From Seison nebaliae (Eukaryota; Rotifera; Pararotatoria; Seisonacea; Seisonidae), in the NCBI GenBank assembly GCA_023231475.1, contig JALJEE010002436.1, forward strand, positions 248,001 to 312,000: 64,000 bases of DNA, read 5' to 3'. Shown here in pieces: positions 22,682 through 32,918 of this stretch (within the stretch, counting starts at the first letter, position 1; each line of letters starts with the position of its first letter). The translations under genes were made by a program, and so were the position numbers. The notes under the pieces were generated by a model that worked only from the letters and a program-made list of their open reading frames with translations, was not told the origin of the DNA and ran no database searches.

Positions 22682-23577
22682 TCTAACGTAATTGTAAATG
22701 AATCAATCGCTTCTTGATGAAAAAAAGATGAATTTCCTTTTTTAATTTTTTAAAATTTAATTTGTTTCTGAGAGAAGCCTCCACTTCCAATTGCACTCAT
22801 AATTCATTTAGTCCATTCGAAATATATCTCGGTCAAACAATTTTTTCATCTCCTCCTCACAAAATCATTTCAGGTTTTTCAATCTAATTCTTTCTCATAA
22901 ACATTCCATTCCCTGGAAAAAAGGGTGTCAAATTTTATTTTATTGTTAATTCTATTTTTTTCAAAAAATTAAATTGGACATTCTCATTCCTTTCTTTTCA
23001 ATTCAATTCCATTCCATTATTTGTTAATTGAATTTTTAATATTTATTTTTATCTTTAACATATTCTCAATTTAACAAATTTAGTTGTTCTCTCATTCATA
23101 GAAATCATCCTTATTCTGATTATTGTTCTGCACCATTCATTTATTAGTTTAATTCATTTTTAATAAAATAAGAGAAATTTTTTGTTAAAATTGAGTAATT
23201 GAATGAATGTCCATTCTCTTCAAACTACCTGAGAATAATGAGACGAAGAAGGACAACGGTTCGGTAGGAACAATCTCTTTTTATATAGTCATTATCGCAG
23301 TTTATGTAAGAAAAAAAGTTAGAATATTGACTATTCGTTTTTTAATTCCCATAAAATCCGTTAAACACGCAAACATATTCTATACGTCAATATGAAGCAT
23401 TCTATCGTAACAATCGATAAGGTCATCGTATATCCGAGTTGTCGTGCCAACCAAATTTTAAGTAATTTCTTCAATTTCATTCGATTTCATTTCGATCGTT
23501 CACTTCTTTTTTTCTCGGTGAAAGTAATTTTTTAATACAATTTACATTCTCTTCCTTTTTTATTCAACTCAAAAAAA
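22682..23577. other. Intergenic region upstream of the MTMR gene
   Basis: About 900 bp of AT-rich sequence between two divergent starts. It contains a plus-strand open frame of 62 codons (23207-23395) without domain features. No RNA gene, repeat or convincing exon seen. Confidence 0.4.
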
Positions 23578-23781
23578 ATGTCATCGGAAATTACCATTCC
23601 CGTTACCGTAACGGGTGATATCGTTGAAATGATTTTCCGTTATCGAAAATATTGGGGTTTCGGCCTCTTTCTCATCTGGTCAGGCGGTATATTATTTATC
23701 TATTTTTGGCAACGTCGGAAGAAGATAGAGGATAGTGACCGCGTACGTGATTCTATTGATTATTACGATACTATTCTTTAA
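23578..23781 (+). CDS. Putative small single-pass membrane protein, 67 residues
   Basis: A complete ATG-to-stop frame whose ATG follows an A-rich leader. It encodes a polar N-terminus, one hydrophobic helix flanked by aromatics (YWGFGLFLIWSGGILFIYFW, residues about 25-44) and a positively charged segment (QRRKKIE) after it, so an N-out/C-in topology is expected. The C-terminus is acidic (DSDRVRDSIDYYDTIL). I recognise no family. Balanced composition and the membrane topology suggest a real small protein, but a chance frame cannot be excluded. Confidence 0.45.
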   Translation: MSSEITIPVTVTGDIVEMIFRYRKYWGFGLFLIWSGGILFIYFWQRRKKIEDSDRVRDSIDYYDTIL

Positions 23782-24265
23782 TAAACATATTCATTGACCT
23801 ACTCTAAATGTTTAGTGAAACATCTTCACATTCATAATCCGATAACTGATATATGAGACTATAATCATAAATATGAAGATTTTTCATTTTGCTACGATTG
23901 ACTGCGTCTCACATTCAGTCAAATGTAAATTTTGACATCGTAAAATTTCTCTAAATACTCACAAATGTGTCAGTCTAATTCAAATTGTGGGGGCGATCGA
24001 AAATAATTTTCAATAGTAAAAATTTTTCTTATTCCTAATTGTTTACACAATCAGTAATTTCGAATATGTGGACCTACAGTAAAAAATGTGGAAGAAATTG
24101 AAATAATTCTCATGACATTACATCAATTCCTTCGACATTTATATTTTGACTTGACAGATTTATTTGGAAATACCAAAAATTCTATTGGTCTATTTAACTA
24201 ATTTCAATTTATTTCAGATATTATAAATTAGAATTTAAAAGTTTCTCTTCTTCTTCAACTATACA
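23782..24265. other. Intergenic region before the small Cys-rich gene
   Basis: About 480 bp with no convincing feature. It is AT-rich and would contain the 3' UTR of the small membrane protein and the promoter of the 39-residue gene. Confidence 0.35.
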
Positions 24266-24439
24266 ATGTGTTTCAAAGCAAAATGTGAGAAATGCGGGAA
24301 AGTGACATGGAGAGGTTATCTCTTTTTCTATCTAAAAAATTTGAACAATTTCTAATCTGAATTTGAAGGATGCGGGAAACATGTTGATTCAGTCATGTCT
24401 GGTGTGCCTAAAGATATGCAATGTGCTTGTCCACGATAA
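24266..24439 (+). CDS. Conserved 39-residue Cys-rich (zinc-binding-like) protein
   Basis: Two tiny exons (24266-24314 and 24369-24439) join across a 54-bp GT...AG intron. The product starts MCFKAKCEKCGKVTWRGCGK and ends with HVDSVMSGVPKDMQCACPR. Seven cysteines and one His are arranged as C-x4-C-x2-C-x7-C, GCGKH, then CAC. This fits a family of very short uncharacterised proteins I know mainly from fungi, with the pattern CxxCxKxTWxGCGxH...VMxxxPxxxxCxC. The intron interrupts the GCG motif and restores it exactly when removed, which strongly supports a real gene. Function is unknown; metal binding is inferred from the ligands. Confidence 0.8.
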
Positions 24440-25045
24440 TGGATATTATTCTTTTTATGGAAATGTGTCATTGAAATTTGTGACGTTTTTAAACGAAAAC
24501 TTGTGAAAAATTTTATAACTTTCCTTATGAACTTTCTATATTTTTATGGTAAACATTTATTTTGTGATTACAAGATTGTGCTCTCAACTATATTTGACGT
24601 TGAAATTTCTTTTCATAAATTTTCTCTTAACTTCAATTTTATCCACTTCAATTTCCTTAAAATTTCTGTTACTGTTGTTAAAAATTAAAAATTTAAAATA
24701 AATGAAAAATCGGAGTGAACACAGGATATTAAAAATTTATTCGAAAGAAACGAATCACGAGAGAAAAGAGTTTGGAAAAGAAATGTAGTTGAATAATTTA
24801 AGAAGCTGATTGTGGATAAATCGAAGAGTTGTGTAGGAATATCGTGAAGACGATTTTCGAAAATAGATATCAATCAAAAAGGAGACAGCCATTTTAAAAA
24901 TTTTGTCATTGAAGTGGAAGAAATGTTTTTTCTTTGAAAAAAAAAAAGTTGTTGAGGGAAAAAATAGAGAAATTCTTATCCGTTTTTAATATTATAAATG
25001 AAAAGGAATTTAATTTGATGATTGTCATTCACACAGAAGCAGAAA
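24440..25045. other. Convergent intergenic region
   Basis: About 600 bp between two convergent stop codons. Both strands carry 61-62-codon open frames (24503-24688 plus, 24873-24685 minus) that lack domain or splice support. Otherwise AT-rich 3' UTR-like sequence. Confidence 0.4.
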
Positions 25046-25821
25046 TTAAGCGAATCCGAGATTCAATCGATCGCCTGGCAAATCTCCCACCATGAACTTC
25101 TTCAAAAATTCACTGAATAAATTATAATCCATCTTCACTTTGCCATTCTCAGTAATAGCGTCATATGCGTTTGCAGCTAATAATAATAATAATAATTTAA
25201 ATGAATTATTATTCTAATAAAGAAAAAACCTCCATCTTCACTAATGTTCCAGCAGGCTAACATATCGCAGAATTCTTCTTTGAGAATATCTCGTTCATCT
25301 GAAAAAGAAATAATTGAGATAAAATGGGAAAATATAATTAACCTAAAAATTCATGAGCACGGAAGAGAGCTTTGTGGAGACCTTCATACCAATCAGGGAA
25401 AGAATTTTTATCTTTCAATTGTTGAATAACATCATTAATGACATCCAACCATTCATCTAATTTAAATAATTAATTAATTAATTAATTTAAAAATAATTAA
25501 CCGAAATCGATATTTCCATCATTGTTGGCGTCACCGACTGCACATAAATCCCAGAAATATCTTTGGTAATGTTGTTCGAGTCGTTTTCGGACGATCTTCA
25601 AACGCGAATTCTTATCGGCGTCATCTTTCGGTACGACATTCTCGATGGCCGTCTCCATATCTTTCCAAGTGATGAGTCCATCTTTGTCATGGTCTGTGGT
25701 ATGAAGAATTTATTATGAATTTGATGGGAGATGAGAAAGGATGAGAACCTAAAGAAGCGGCATAGAATCCTTTCAATTTTTTCAGAAGGTTATTTTTCGC
25801 ATCGATGTTGTCTCGTCCCAT
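25046..25821 (-). CDS. Sarcoplasmic calcium-binding protein / calexcitin-like EF-hand protein
   Basis: Five exons (25821-25749, 25693-25502, 25456-25343, 25298-25230, 25176-25046) join in phase to 192 residues, the usual size of invertebrate sarcoplasmic calcium-binding proteins. EF-hand loop 1 is DHDKDGLITWKD (residues 25-36) and loop 2 is DANNDGNIDFDE (79-90). Both have acidic residues at coordinating positions, although position 12 of loop 1 is Asp. Later EF-hands look degenerate (CWNISEDG, ITENGKVKMDY). DWYEGLHKALFRAHEFLD and a C-terminal FLKKFMVGD complete the fold. Such proteins buffer Ca2+ in muscle or act in neurons. All introns are about 42-55 bp and phase 1. Confidence 0.9.
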
Positions 25822-26668
25822 TGCGTGATAGTGAATTAGAGTTTATTCTTCTAATGGTAAAAAATGAGAAATTGAGAAAAAATAAAACGTAGGAGAAATG
25901 GTAAATGTAAAATGAAGAAAAGTTGAAGGGAGAATGTCTGAAGAAATAGACGTCGGTTTCTCTTCAATTGAATCGGAGCAGAATAAACAGTTCGTTCCAC
26001 TCTCTGCCACAACCGTAATTAGATGATTCATGGAATTAAATGGGAGAGAGAAGAATCGACAACTGAGCGCAAATTAATCTCCGGATTGATGGGAGAGACT
26101 ACGTTATCGACTTTGTTTGCATTATTTGGTAGAGCATCTCTCTTAACTCTCCATTCCACAGCAACGGAACGATGTAGTTGCGTTCTAATTATCTCGTTCG
26201 ATATGTTCCATTACCGTTTGTAGATGAGTTAGAAAGGAAATTTATTTAAATGAAAAAAAAAAAATAGAGGGAGAAATGAGAAATAGTAAAATGTTCATCT
26301 TCCTCATGTTCGTAGAAAATAATCCGATTTTCCCATTCTGAGATATGGAGGAGTAAAACGGAGGAAAAAATTAATAATAATTTTTTTTTTTTGGTTCTTC
26401 TCATTAACTGGCGAGTGAACTGGTTTGGGATCGATGAATGAACAATTCTCAACAACAACATAAATAGAAGCACATCTTTCTTATCTGTATGTGCTGAAAG
26501 CGCTAGAAGGAGGGAATGCCAATTGTGATTCATTTCCAGATAAATTGAGGAGAGAAATATAAAGAGAAAATGATGAAAAGAAAACGAATAAATAAGAGAA
26601 CTAACGAGGGTTGCTTATTATTTGTTGTTTCTCTCGATGAAGTTCGATTCTCAAAAATCGAATGTTGG

Positions 26669-26699
<31 letters not shown>

Positions 26700-26813
26700 G
26701 CGATCCAAATAATTGTGAGGAGGAAAATATCGATTGTCCGGAATCTGTTGAATAAATAAATAGAAAAAGAAAATAATTGGACGATTCAAAATAGAATCGA
26801 TAAATATTTTTTT
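25822..26813. other. Intergenic region between the calcium-binding protein and the nucleoporin
   Basis: About 990 bp between a minus-strand start and a minus-strand stop. It should hold the promoter of the calcium-binding gene. Open frames on both strands (61-95 codons) show no domains. A GTT/CAA microsatellite sits at 26665-26700. Confidence 0.4.
26665..26700. repeat. (GTT)n microsatellite
   Basis: A clean run of about twelve GTT units, AAC on the opposite strand, in intergenic DNA. Translated frames through it give artificial poly-Cys or poly-Asn. Confidence 0.9.
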
Positions 26814-29800
26814 TTAAAAATAACTTTCTTTCAATTGAGTATCGGGTTGATTAGATTGTCCAAAAATCGAATGATTTGCAGCGTCTGATGCCAATTTACC
26901 AAAACCACCGTATGATTGGTTAGTTGAACTACTTCCAAAGATTGTGGAATTTCCAGTGGAATTTTGATTCATTGACGAGAGTTTATTATTGAAACCAGAA
27001 TTATTATTATTTCCAAAAATTGAAGTTGAAGCAAATGGTTTATTTCCTTCATTTGATCCTTTATTAAAGATTGAATTGCCACTCTGATCTGCTTGTCCAA
27101 ATAATCCGGTCGCTTTACCAAAAGGATCATTTGTCGGTGGTCGTTGAGTGGATGATGAACCGAAAACGGAATTTGAACCAAATATCGATGTTCCAGATGA
27201 TGATGATGATGTTGGTTGTGAACCGAAAATACCTCCAGTTCCAGTTCCGGATTGTTTATTAAAGATGGATTGATTAGAAGACGATTGAGAAGTTCCTCCA
27301 AAAATTGATGGTTTACTTGTTGTTGATGATTGTGAAACAAATAATGACGGTGTGGCAGATGACGTTGGTTGTCCTCCAAAAATTGATGAAGTAGTTGTGG
27401 AATATCCAAATAGCGATGGTGTATTTGATGATGTAGTTTTATTTCCAAATAATGATGTTGTACCAGTTGATATCGGTTTCCCACCAAATATATTCGTTGA
27501 TGTGATTGTTGATGATGATGATTGACTTCCAAATAATGATGGAGTTGTTGATGTTATTGTTGTTGTTGTTTGACTTCCAAATAATGATGGAGTTGTTGAT
27601 GTCGTTGTCGTTGTTGTTGTTATTTGACTTCCAAATAATGATGGAGTTGTTGATGTCGTTGTTGTTGTTGTTTGATTTCCAAATAATGATGGAGCTGTTG
27701 ATGTCGTTGTTGTTGTTGTTTGACTTCCAAATAATGATGGAGTTGTTGATGAAACAGATAAAGACGCAAATAATGATGTTGTATCAGATGACACTGCTTG
27801 TGTCGTAAATAAGGATGGAGAGGCAGATGACACAGATTGAGACGCAAAAAGTGAAGTTGGAACAGTTGATATTGGTTTGGTACCGAATAATGATGAGACA
27901 GTTGAGGAGACAGTTTGTGTCCCAAATAGTGATGGTGTAGTGGTAGATGATGTTGTAGTAGTGGATGGTACAGATACGATTGCACTTGATGATGATGTAG
28001 TAGATAATGAACATTTTGATTCAAATAGTGATGACACAGGTTTTGATCCAAATAATGATGGTGTAGCTGCAGATGATACTGGTGCAATTGGGGATGGTAC
28101 AGATTTTGTTCCAAATGATGATGGTATATTAGTGGATGATACAAATTTTGATCCAAACAACGAAGAAGGTTGCGAACTGAAAATTGATGATGTGGTTGAA
28201 GCTGCTGATTGTGATATGTTTGTTGACGAATTAGAACTATTGAGAGTCGTTAGAGTTGATGAACTAAATAATGCGGTAGTGGGTTTGGATTGGGAAGTGG
28301 ATGAAGAAACAATTTTTGTGGATATCGTACTAAAAATGGACGAAGTTGGCGTTTTCGTTGTTGACGAATTAAATGCGGTTGATATTGTCGATGGTATTTG
28401 TTGTGAAGTCATTATTACTTTATTGTTTTCCGTTGATGATTTTAGATCAATTCCTGATGTTGTTGTTAGTGTTGTTTGAGTATTGAAAATTGAAGAAACA
28501 TTAGACGAAGATTGAGAACTGAAGATTGATTTAGTAGTGGATATCGGTTGACACGAAGAAATTTGTTCAGAATTAGGAATAGTAGTCGATTCTGAATTAG
28601 AAAATGCTGATATAGCGGAGAGCATCGATGGTTTGCTTTTCATATTAAGAAAAATATTTGCATCAAACAATTTTGGTGCAGTATTTGAATTTTCGTTCGT
28701 TTGTCTAACACTAGTAATTACAGTTGATTGTTTGGAGAAAATTGGAATTGTTGGAGTTGTCGAAGCCAATTTATTCATTTCCAATTTATTCGTATTAGAA
28801 AACATATTGAATAAACCCTTACCATTCTCGCCTTTCTCAATATTCCCCATCAAACATGATTTATTGATATTCATCGAAGAATTTCCTTCATTTTCGTTTA
28901 ACTCATCAATATCTCTTATTTCTGAAACTTTCTCCTTTTTAGGACATTCCAATTTTTTGCACACCAAATTCTTTGAAATCGGAACTAGGAACGTTGATGA
29001 ACATTGTTCCGAAATGATATTGTTCGTTTTCTTTGTTCTATTTCTCTCATGATTCTCTCCTCCTAATGATGAATTTCTGTTATCAGATTTAGTATCAAAT
29101 TGATTTTCTTTCGCCGTTTTTTCAAATGAAATATTTGATATTTCTTCATTTGCTTCTTCGATTTGTTTCCGAATTGGATATTTATTATGAAATTGAACAA
29201 TCGGTTCAGGTGTCGATTGTTTACTATTCTCTGATAATTTAGTGACTATTTTATTCTTGACAAATGATCCAATTGGCGATAAGTGATTGAGAGATTCTTT
29301 GAAATTTGTTAAATTGTTTTTCCTTCCATCATTCGATGGAACGGTTTTTGAACCGTTTCTCTCTTCTTTCACTTCTTCTTTATTCGGAGTTGAAATCACA
29401 GTATTAGATTCTAGAATATTTTTCCGTTCTTTCAAAGTTGGATCGAATTTCATAAGAGATTCGATGACGGAAAACAAACCATCATTACCAGAGAGAGAAT
29501 TGCTAAATTTGTACATTTTATTTGAATTTAATTTCACTTTCATATCTTCAGAAATTATTTCTTTCATCGAACAATCGAGCACATCAGTTTTCAGTTTATG
29601 ATGAAACGTTCTATTGATAATCAATTTCATCCGATCGTTCATTTCTTTGTCATTTGTTCTGATTCGTTTCTTTTCATTTTTCCCTCCAATTGTATCATCA
29701 ATATTAATCGATTTCATTCTCTCCAATAAATTATCATTAAATTTTTTCGATTTTTGTTCCGTAAATGTCAACAAATCATTTAATCTGAATAATGTCTCAA

Positions 29801-30077
29801 ATTCATCGATTTCCCATTCACTGATCGAATTGTCTTTCGTATTGATTTTCTTCAATAATTCCCCGAATTTCTTATGGACATGATACGCCACTTTCAACGA
29901 ATCTTCACATTCATCTTCCATTCCTTTAATGTCTTTTCTTCGATTTTTTATTAATTTTGGAATGATGTCTGTGGGATTTCTATCCAACCTGTCTAAACGA
30001 CCTTCCAACTTCACTAATTGCTCCGTCAACTTCTCTAAATGTTTCCCATATTCTTTCGCTCTTTCAAAAGTAGCCAT
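26814..30077 (-). CDS. FG-repeat nucleoporin (Nup214-like C-terminal architecture)
   Basis: A single 1,087-codon exon. The first ~130 residues are helical and probably coiled-coil (HLEKLTEQLVKLEGRLDRLDR). A charged middle follows, and then from about residue 430 a Ser/Thr-rich region. From about 630 on, FG motifs occur about every 10-20 residues (SLFGSQ, IFGGQP, SLFGTK, NIFGG). Such FG domains line the nuclear pore and bind transport receptors. Coiled coil then FG repeats recalls the C-terminal part of Nup214, but no beta-propeller is encoded here, so it could be Nup214-like, another FG Nup, or a lineage-specific protein. The high T content makes long spurious frames on the opposite strand. 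C-terminal residues end in KESYF. Confidence 0.8.
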   Translation of the reverse strand: MATFERAKEYGKHLEKLTEQLVKLEGRLDRLDRNPTDIIPKLIKNRRKDIKGMEDECEDSLKVAYHVHKKFGELLKKINTKDNSISEWEIDEFETLFRLNDLLTFTEQKSKKFNDNLLERMKSINIDDTIGGKNEKKRIRTNDKEMNDRMKLIINRTFHHKLKTDVLDCSMKEIISEDMKVKLNSNKMYKFSNSLSGNDGLFSVIESLMKFDPTLKERKNILESNTVISTPNKEEVKEERNGSKTVPSNDGRKNNLTNFKESLNHLSPIGSFVKNKIVTKLSENSKQSTPEPIVQFHNKYPIRKQIEEANEEISNISFEKTAKENQFDTKSDNRNSSLGGENHERNRTKKTNNIISEQCSSTFLVPISKNLVCKKLECPKKEKVSEIRDIDELNENEGNSSMNINKSCLMGNIEKGENGKGLFNMFSNTNKLEMNKLASTTPTIPIFSKQSTVITSVRQTNENSNTAPKLFDANIFLNMKSKPSMLSAISAFSNSESTTIPNSEQISSCQPISTTKSIFSSQSSSNVSSIFNTQTTLTTTSGIDLKSSTENNKVIMTSQQIPSTISTAFNSSTTKTPTSSIFSTISTKIVSSSTSQSKPTTALFSSSTLTTLNSSNSSTNISQSAASTTSSIFSSQPSSLFGSKFVSSTNIPSSFGTKSVPSPIAPVSSAATPSLFGSKPVSSLFESKCSLSTTSSSSAIVSVPSTTTTSSTTTPSLFGTQTVSSTVSSLFGTKPISTVPTSLFASQSVSSASPSLFTTQAVSSDTTSLFASLSVSSTTPSLFGSQTTTTTTSTAPSLFGNQTTTTTTSTTPSLFGSQITTTTTTTSTTPSLFGSQTTTTITSTTPSLFGSQSSSSTITSTNIFGGKPISTGTTSLFGNKTTSSNTPSLFGYSTTTSSIFGGQPTSSATPSLFVSQSSTTSKPSIFGGTSQSSSNQSIFNKQSGTGTGGIFGSQPTSSSSSGTSIFGSNSVFGSSSTQRPPTNDPFGKATGLFGQADQSGNSIFNKGSNEGNKPFASTSIFGNNNNSGFNNKLSSMNQNSTGNSTIFGSSSTNQSYGGFGKLASDAANHSIFGQSNQPDTQLKESYF
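27525..27750 (-). repeat. Tandem coding repeat in the FG domain
   Basis: About five copies of a 48-57 bp unit encode T-runs followed by STTPSLFGSQ or a close variant. Units differ mainly in the number of Thr codons, as expected from slippage. This is an internal amplification of FG motifs in the nucleoporin gene. Confidence 0.85.
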
Positions 30078-30756
30078 TATTGACAGAAAAATGTGTTGAA
30101 ACTTTGAGCGAGAATTATTTCAAAAGCCAACTATTAGAATGAAAGAATAATATATATAAATAAAATTAACTAATTTAATTTTCTTAATATTTCAAATTAA
30201 TCCTTTATACATCTATAATAAGAATATTTCACATTATTTTCTATTCGTTTAATTATTTGAAACTTTATAATTACTTATAACATTCATTCATTTATCATCA
30301 AAATATTAGGGAAATATAACTTATGTAATTTTTAAAAATTATACAACATTAACTTGCATGAATTCTACAGATTTAATTCATTCGTTTATGGAAATCTTTT
30401 AATCATCTTTATTATCATATAGAACGGTTGTTTTTTAGAAAAATATACGATTTATGTTCCTTTACGACGAAATGAAAATGTAAAATAAAAATTCAGTTAA
30501 ATTTCTTTTAATAATTTTAACGACTGACAACAAGACTGTTAATATTAGACATGAAGTGTTACATGCTAGACATGGAAATAATTATTGATTGATCAGTTCA
30601 TGTAATCTTCGTGGAATAAACTATCATTGTTGACTGAAATTATGAGGATAAAATGTGCATTTATTTATCTTTCGTACAGTGCAATAGATAATATTCATTG
30701 GAGAAATTTGAAGCTTAACAAATATTGGCGTGCATGATAAATGAGGATTCAATTTG
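30078..30756. other. Divergent promoter region, nucleoporin / PUS7
   Basis: About 680 bp of AT-rich DNA between two divergent start codons, so both promoters must lie here. No distinctive motif or RNA gene noticed. Confidence 0.45.
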
Positions 30757-32550
30757 ATGATGAATGGAATATTGAAATATAAATCGGAAGATTTCATCGT
30801 AACTGAGATAGATGAAGATGGAAACTTGATAAAATTCAATGATCTATTTTCAATCAATGAAATTAATACACTCTTCCAAACCATTCAGGAAGAGGTAGAT
30901 AAAGTTATTTTATCGGACGATAGGCCTAAAACTCTCACAGATGCCTTTTTGGGAGAGTGTACGGCATTGTTGGAGATGAATGAACGAAAGAGAAAGATAA
31001 ATGGAGTGGAAAAGACGGTGGAATTTGAACAGTCTAATTTGTCGAAAGAAGAACGAGGGAATATTCATAAATATATTCGATTTAGATTCCATGGTCAACT
31101 CTCTTCTTCATATTCCGAGAATAAATTCGTCATTAAGAAATTCTCACGGAAGAATGATGATCGATCGACTGGCTCATATTTCCTCCATTTCGCTCTCAAG
31201 AAAGATAATTATGATTCGATGAAAGCGATCGATATTCTCTCATATCGATTAGGTTTGAGAAATGCGTCGTCGTTCGCTTATTGTGGAACAAAAGATAGAC
31301 GTGGAATAACTGTTCAGAAATGTTCATTACATTTCTCAAAAATTTCAAATATGAGAGATCGTTTAATAAAGTTTATGGGACAAATGACGGAGAAATCTCA
31401 ATTGAAAATCGGTAATTTTTCCATCGAGAAATATCCGTTGAAATTGGGCAACTTGGCCGGAAATCGATTTTCAATTCTTCTCAGAAATGTCAAATTAAAT
31501 GATGAAAATTTAAAAAAATTTTCTGAAAGAATTGAAGAATTGGAAAAATTTAAATATTTCATCAATTTTTTCGGTGATCAACGTTTTGGTGTTTTTGCTG
31601 ACGAATTATCAACTTGGAAAATCGGTTTGTACGTTCTCCAACGGGAATGGAAGAAAGCCGTTCATGCTATCGTTCTCACTTATTTGTGTTTAGTGAAAAT
31701 TGCTGATTTCTCTTCCGTCAAAAATTTGCCGTTAAGTAAAGAAGAAGCGGAAAGATTATTAGTCAATTATCAGACGAGAATGCCAAATAAGATGAATATA
31801 AATGAAATTCAAATTCTACGTCAAATTGTAAATGGAAATAAAAATTATCCAGAATTATTCCGAATTCTCCCAAGAAATCGACGTTTATTTTATATTCATT
31901 CATATCAAAGTTATTTGTGGAATTGGATCGTCCAAGAGAGATTAACGAAATATCCAAATAAATTAATCGTTGGCGATTATATAATGAAAAGAACAAATAA
32001 TAATCGAACGAATAGAGAAATGTTTGAGAATATTATACAAATAAAAGAAGAAAATATTGAGAAATATTCAATAACTGAATTAGTTTATCCGTTACCTGGA
32101 TTTCGAGTAACATATCCAAAGAATGAATTTGGAGATCAATTAGAAGAACGTTTGAAAAAAGATGAGATTGTTGGAAGTGCTAATGTATCTGACGAATTAA
32201 TAAATAATCTTCTTAATTTTATCGGAGATTATCGATATTGTTTTAGTGAAGTTGAAGATTTCTCATTTGAATTTCTCGAATTGATTAACAACGAATATGA
32301 ACATGATCGTTCAAGTCATTATAAGGAAATGAAAAGAACTGAAGAGAAATATAAAGCTTTCTTATCGACTAACGCCGATTTTGATTTTAATAAATTTCAT
32401 CATCTCCATCTGGAATTCCAATTGACCAAATCGACATATGCCACGATCTTCTTATCTCAATTGCTCGGGGAAAAATTGAATTTCAATCGAGATGTTCAGA
32501 TTCGATTAACTAACGACTATGATCCATGTTCGAACTTCTCCAACGACTAA
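30757..32550 (+). CDS. PUS7: PUS7-family (TruD-type) pseudouridine synthase
   Basis: One exon of about 597 codons starting MMNGILKYKSEDFIVTEID, which matches the family's N-terminal GILK..-DF-V-EI motif. The catalytic motif GTKDRRGITVQ lies at residues about 177-187, with Asp180 in the nucleophile position. Further TruD signatures are GNRFSILLRNV and NFFGDQRFG, plus a C-terminal LEFQLTKSTYATIFLSQLLG. The enzyme isomerises uridine to pseudouridine in tRNA and mRNA, mostly in the nucleus. Two adjacent ATGs (30757, 30760) follow a TTG in frame; either could start. An extra N-terminal exon is possible since human PUS7 has a longer N-terminus. The family call is firm; PUS7 versus PUS7L is less certain. 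Confidence 0.93.
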   Translation: MMNGILKYKSEDFIVTEIDEDGNLIKFNDLFSINEINTLFQTIQEEVDKVILSDDRPKTLTDAFLGECTALLEMNERKRKINGVEKTVEFEQSNLSKEERGNIHKYIRFRFHGQLSSSYSENKFVIKKFSRKNDDRSTGSYFLHFALKKDNYDSMKAIDILSYRLGLRNASSFAYCGTKDRRGITVQKCSLHFSKISNMRDRLIKFMGQMTEKSQLKIGNFSIEKYPLKLGNLAGNRFSILLRNVKLNDENLKKFSERIEELEKFKYFINFFGDQRFGVFADELSTWKIGLYVLQREWKKAVHAIVLTYLCLVKIADFSSVKNLPLSKEEAERLLVNYQTRMPNKMNINEIQILRQIVNGNKNYPELFRILPRNRRLFYIHSYQSYLWNWIVQERLTKYPNKLIVGDYIMKRTNNNRTNREMFENIIQIKEENIEKYSITELVYPLPGFRVTYPKNEFGDQLEERLKKDEIVGSANVSDELINNLLNFIGDYRYCFSEVEDFSFEFLELINNEYEHDRSSHYKEMKRTEEKYKAFLSTNADFDFNKFHHLHLEFQLTKSTYATIFLSQLLGEKLNFNRDVQIRLTNDYDPCSNFSND

Positions 32551-32918
32551 CGATTATAATTAAATAATTTTTGATACGAATGTTGTTTTCAACATCAATT
32601 TCAATCACTATATCTTTTGTGATGATTATTTTCTTTCAAAATTCATTCATTTATTTTCCTCTTTTATTCTGGAGAGTTTCTTATCATTTCCCATTATTAT
32701 TCTCCTTTTTTTCTCATGAAATTTCTTTCGAATGTTGTATTAAATTATCTGAAAAGATTATGTAAATTTTATATTTACTCAATTACACGTCGCTTAATTG
32801 ACTGAAGAATTTAAAATGATAAAAATTATGATCATGAAAATTGTTTGGTCGACAATGAGAAAAAGACCAAATTGACTTTCTAATATAATAATAATAAGTG
32901 GAATTTGCTAAGGAAATT
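32551..32918. other. Intergenic region, PUS7 to alpha-glucosidase
   Basis: About 370 bp separating two plus-strand genes. T-rich, with a spurious 64-codon open frame. Should include the PUS7 3' UTR and the GH31 promoter. Confidence 0.4.

Noticed and set aside
27506-28479. Long plus-strand and alternative minus-strand frames across the nucleoporin gene (178-200 codons)
   Set aside because: They are shadows of TTG/ACA-rich repeats encoding Thr/Ser-FG motifs; composition is monotonous and no start or splice context supports them.
32571-32765. Plus-strand hydrophobic 64-codon frame downstream of PUS7
   Set aside because: T-rich 3' UTR sequence gives chance hydrophobic codons; no conserved feature.
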